A stretch of 56,387 nucleotides of DNA from Allohoeflea poritis (lineage in GTDB: Bacteria > Pseudomonadota > Alphaproteobacteria > Rhizobiales > Rhizobiaceae), in the NCBI RefSeq assembly GCF_027889715.1, contig NZ_JAPJZH010000024.1, positions 1 to 56,387 on the forward strand. Direction: 5' to 3'. The notes under the pieces are model-generated. The model searched no databases. It saw only the letters and a program-made list of their open reading frames with translations, and had not been told where the DNA came from. Within the stretch, counting starts at the first letter, position 1. Every line of letters starts with the position of its first letter. The position numbers were made by a program, and so were the translations under genes. Shown here in pieces: positions 54,774-56,387 of the stretch.

Positions 54774-55685
54774 ATGAAAATGCTAAATTCCCAAGTTATT
54801 CTGGTCACCGGCGCAGGTCAGGGGCTTGGCCGAGAAATTGCAATCATGGCCGCCAAAGAAGGTGCAAGTGTTGTTGTAAACGACATTGGCGCCAGCCTTG
54901 ACGGAAAAGGAAATGACCGAACCGCGGCGGAAAAAGTCGTTGGAGAGATTGAGGAGCTCGGCGGGATCGCGGTGGCGAATTTCGACTCGGTTTCTGATTG
55001 GAACTCTGCGCACGCTATGGTCAGCCAGGCGGTGGATCGATTTGGGCGCTTGGACGGTATTGTCAACAATGCGGGTATCCTGCGGGATTCGATATTCCAC
55101 AAGATGCAAGAGCAAGATTTCGACGCCGTAGTCTCCACTCATTTGAAAGGGACGTTTAACGTTTCTAGAGCCGCGGCCGAACAATTCAGGGCGCAAGATT
55201 ACGGCCGCATGGTTCACATGACCTCGACATCTGGTCTTATCGGTTCGGTGGGGCAAGCAAATTATTCCGCTGCGAAAATGGGAATCATTGGATTGTCCAC
55301 CAGCATCGCCATTGAAATGGGTCGTTACAATGTGACGTCTAACTGTGTGGCTCCATTCGCTTTCAGCCGTATGACTGGTTCAATCCCAGTAAATACGAAA
55401 GACGACGAGGCCCGGATGGAACGCATCAAAACCATGGAGGCATCCAAAGTTGCCGTCTTGGTTGCTGCACTGCTTTCTAAGGATGCGGCCAAAGTATCCG
55501 GGCAGGTGTTCTCTTCTCGAGCAAACGAAATTTCACTGTACAATGCTATGCGCCCCTTTCGCACCCTCCACAGGTCGCCAGGATGGCGGGTACCAGAGGT
55601 CGTGAATACTGTCTTTCCTGCGTTTGAGTCCGACTTTTCACCTCTCGAGGTGACGGGAGACGTCTATCGTTGGGACCCAGTGTAA
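54774..55685 (+). CDS. SDR-family 3-hydroxyacyl-CoA dehydrogenase, multifunctional-enzyme type
   Basis: This 303-residue short-chain dehydrogenase looks like the N-terminal dehydrogenase unit of peroxisomal multifunctional enzyme 2: ILVTGAGQGLGREIAIMAAK, NDIGASLDGKGNDRTAAEKV, IVNNAGILRDSIFHKM, catalytic Tyr/Lys in YSAAK. In MFE-2 the hydratase 2 domain is fused; here it is encoded separately and divergently. It probably oxidises a (3R)-hydroxyacyl-CoA. Start 54774 or 54780; no convincing Shine-Dalgarno site, so a leaderless mRNA is possible. Confidence 0.88.
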   Translation: MKMLNSQVILVTGAGQGLGREIAIMAAKEGASVVVNDIGASLDGKGNDRTAAEKVVGEIEELGGIAVANFDSVSDWNSAHAMVSQAVDRFGRLDGIVNNAGILRDSIFHKMQEQDFDAVVSTHLKGTFNVSRAAAEQFRAQDYGRMVHMTSTSGLIGSVGQANYSAAKMGIIGLSTSIAIEMGRYNVTSNCVAPFAFSRMTGSIPVNTKDDEARMERIKTMEASKVAVLVAALLSKDAAKVSGQVFSSRANEISLYNAMRPFRTLHRSPGWRVPEVVNTVFPAFESDFSPLEVTGDVYRWDPV

Positions 55686-55808
55686 AGCAAGCATGTCTTG
55701 TCAGCCGGCATTGCTGTTTGATCAGGCGGAAGACGAACCGGAAAAATGCCTCTTTCCCACAAGCCGATTTAAGTGAATTGGGCAGTAGGCATAGGCCGTG
55801 GTCTGACT

Positions 55809-55995
55809 GAATGTGTGGAAGACATTCTTGCGGAAAGCGACCGTCCGGAGCTCACTTCTGCCTAGATCGTATCTGGCGGTCGTGGTGTCGGATCAGGAGA
55901 AAACTTGCCGTTGATCGAGGACCTGTCGGACGTCTTTGGCGCAATTGGTATCGAGGATCGTGCAGAAATGTATATGGGCTCAAGCCCGACCTAGG
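55809..55995 (+). pseudogene. etfA: etfA (electron transfer flavoprotein alpha) remnant
   Basis: The plus strand reads ESDRPELTSA, then an in-frame TAG, then IVSGGRGVGSGENLPLIEDL and SDVFGA. SDRPELTSA followed by SGGRGVGSGENF is the start of the FAD-binding domain of ETF alpha. The next expected motif is absent, another stop follows near 55995, and the N-terminal domain and the tail are missing. It is a dead fragment, next to genes whose dehydrogenases need ETF. Confidence 0.78.
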
Positions 55996-56387
55996 CATTA
56001 TGGGCTAGACGCTCGGTTTAATCCCCGAAATGAAAGGTCTCCCACTTGAGGGTAATAAGCAGCCCACTAACCACTCACCGGTAGAAAATGGCGCGCATCT
56101 TTGATTGCTTGTGCGGACGCCTTGCTACCGAGTGTCACTTGTGGTTAAAGGTAATACCAATAACAGTGACAAATTCTTACGTCCAGTTCAGGTGGGATTT
56201 TCCGTCGTGCATTCCCAAAAAACGCCAGCCGACTGGAGAATGCTACAGGGTTGGGAGAGGATGAAAGAACAATGCAGCTTCCAAGAGACGTGGATGATAC
56301 TCCCGAGCCTTCGACACTTGCTTCCTCCCAAGTTGTGCGATGGCGCAACTGAATGGCGGGCGGGCTCCATCGGGCGCGCTCGCCGGT
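55996..56387. other. right end, no recognised gene
   Basis: Besides box J, a GGGAGAGG site precedes ATG 56261, from which the frame stays open to the window end (MKEQCSFQETWMILPSLRHL onward). The translation is not recognised, so it may be a new gene start or decayed DNA. Confidence 0.4.
56149..56159. promoter_or_regulatory. GntR box J (AGGTAATACCA)
   Basis: AAAGGTAATACCAATAA has the same core as boxes C and D. Its target should be a gene beyond the right edge or just inside it. Confidence 0.55.

Overview
The window looks like an alphaproteobacterial chromosome segment. It opens with the tail of a 5S rRNA followed by tRNA-fMet, the usual end of an alphaproteobacterial rrn operon. Almost everything after that is catabolic and transport genes: TRAP and TTT transporters, acyl-CoA dehydrogenases, flavoprotein oxygenases and a molybdenum hydroxylase. 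No replication, phage or conjugation genes were recognised, and there is no CRISPR array. All product names rest on motif and family recognition by eye; no database search was run.

Region 1 (1-15.9 kb) is a cassette bracketed by a roughly 130-bp direct repeat. The left copy is the 3' part of the intact tRNA-fMet plus its terminator. The right copy (15711-15841) is a decayed tRNA-fMet 3' half with the same terminator, its stem preserved by paired changes. Inside lies a complete CoA-dependent tryptophan route: tryptophan 2,3-dioxygenase, an alpha/beta-hydrolase type formylkynurenine hydrolase, kynureninase, anthranilate-CoA ligase, the two-domain anthraniloyl-CoA monooxygenase/reductase, and glutaryl-CoA dehydrogenase, with a RidA-type imine deaminase. 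Next come a TctCBA tripartite transporter with a universal stress protein, a divergent MarR regulator and a metallo-beta-lactamase-fold hydrolase. Near the tRNA there are further tRNA 3'-end relics and the last ~50 codons of a lost dctM.

Region 2 (15.9-36.6 kb, mostly minus strand) holds a TRAP DctQM pair without a binding protein, an enoyl-CoA hydratase, a short acyl-CoA dehydrogenase, a thiolase-fold protein lacking the thiolase cysteines next to its DUF35 partner, a broken ribF, and a ring-cleavage group. That group consists of a class A flavin monooxygenase, a flavodoxin-fold reductase, two fumarate-reductase-like flavoproteins, a FAH-family hydrolase, a gentisate 1,2-dioxygenase-like bicupin, an SDR, an MmgE/PrpD protein and a two-helix membrane protein. 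A complete DctPQM TRAP transporter follows.

Region 3 (36.8-56.4 kb, mostly plus strand) starts with a FadR-type GntR regulator and contains a lone DctP, a GMC oxidoreductase, three acyl-CoA dehydrogenases, a DMT exporter, two zinc alcohol dehydrogenases, an NDP-forming acyl-CoA synthetase, a three-subunit molybdenum hydroxylase, a MaoC hydratase and a multifunctional-enzyme-type SDR. It ends in decayed DNA with an etfA remnant.

The most interesting signal is a GGTNNNACC palindrome (mostly TGGTAAGACCA or TGGTATTACCA and relatives). It occurs in nearly every promoter gap from 19.9 kb to the right end: nine perfect cores plus one or two degenerate ones. It matches the operator type of FadR/PdhR-like GntR proteins, and the one GntR gene sits in the middle. 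I infer that regions 2 and 3 form one regulon for an uncharacterised carboxylic-acid pathway that combines CoA-thioester side-chain oxidation with gentisate-type ring cleavage.
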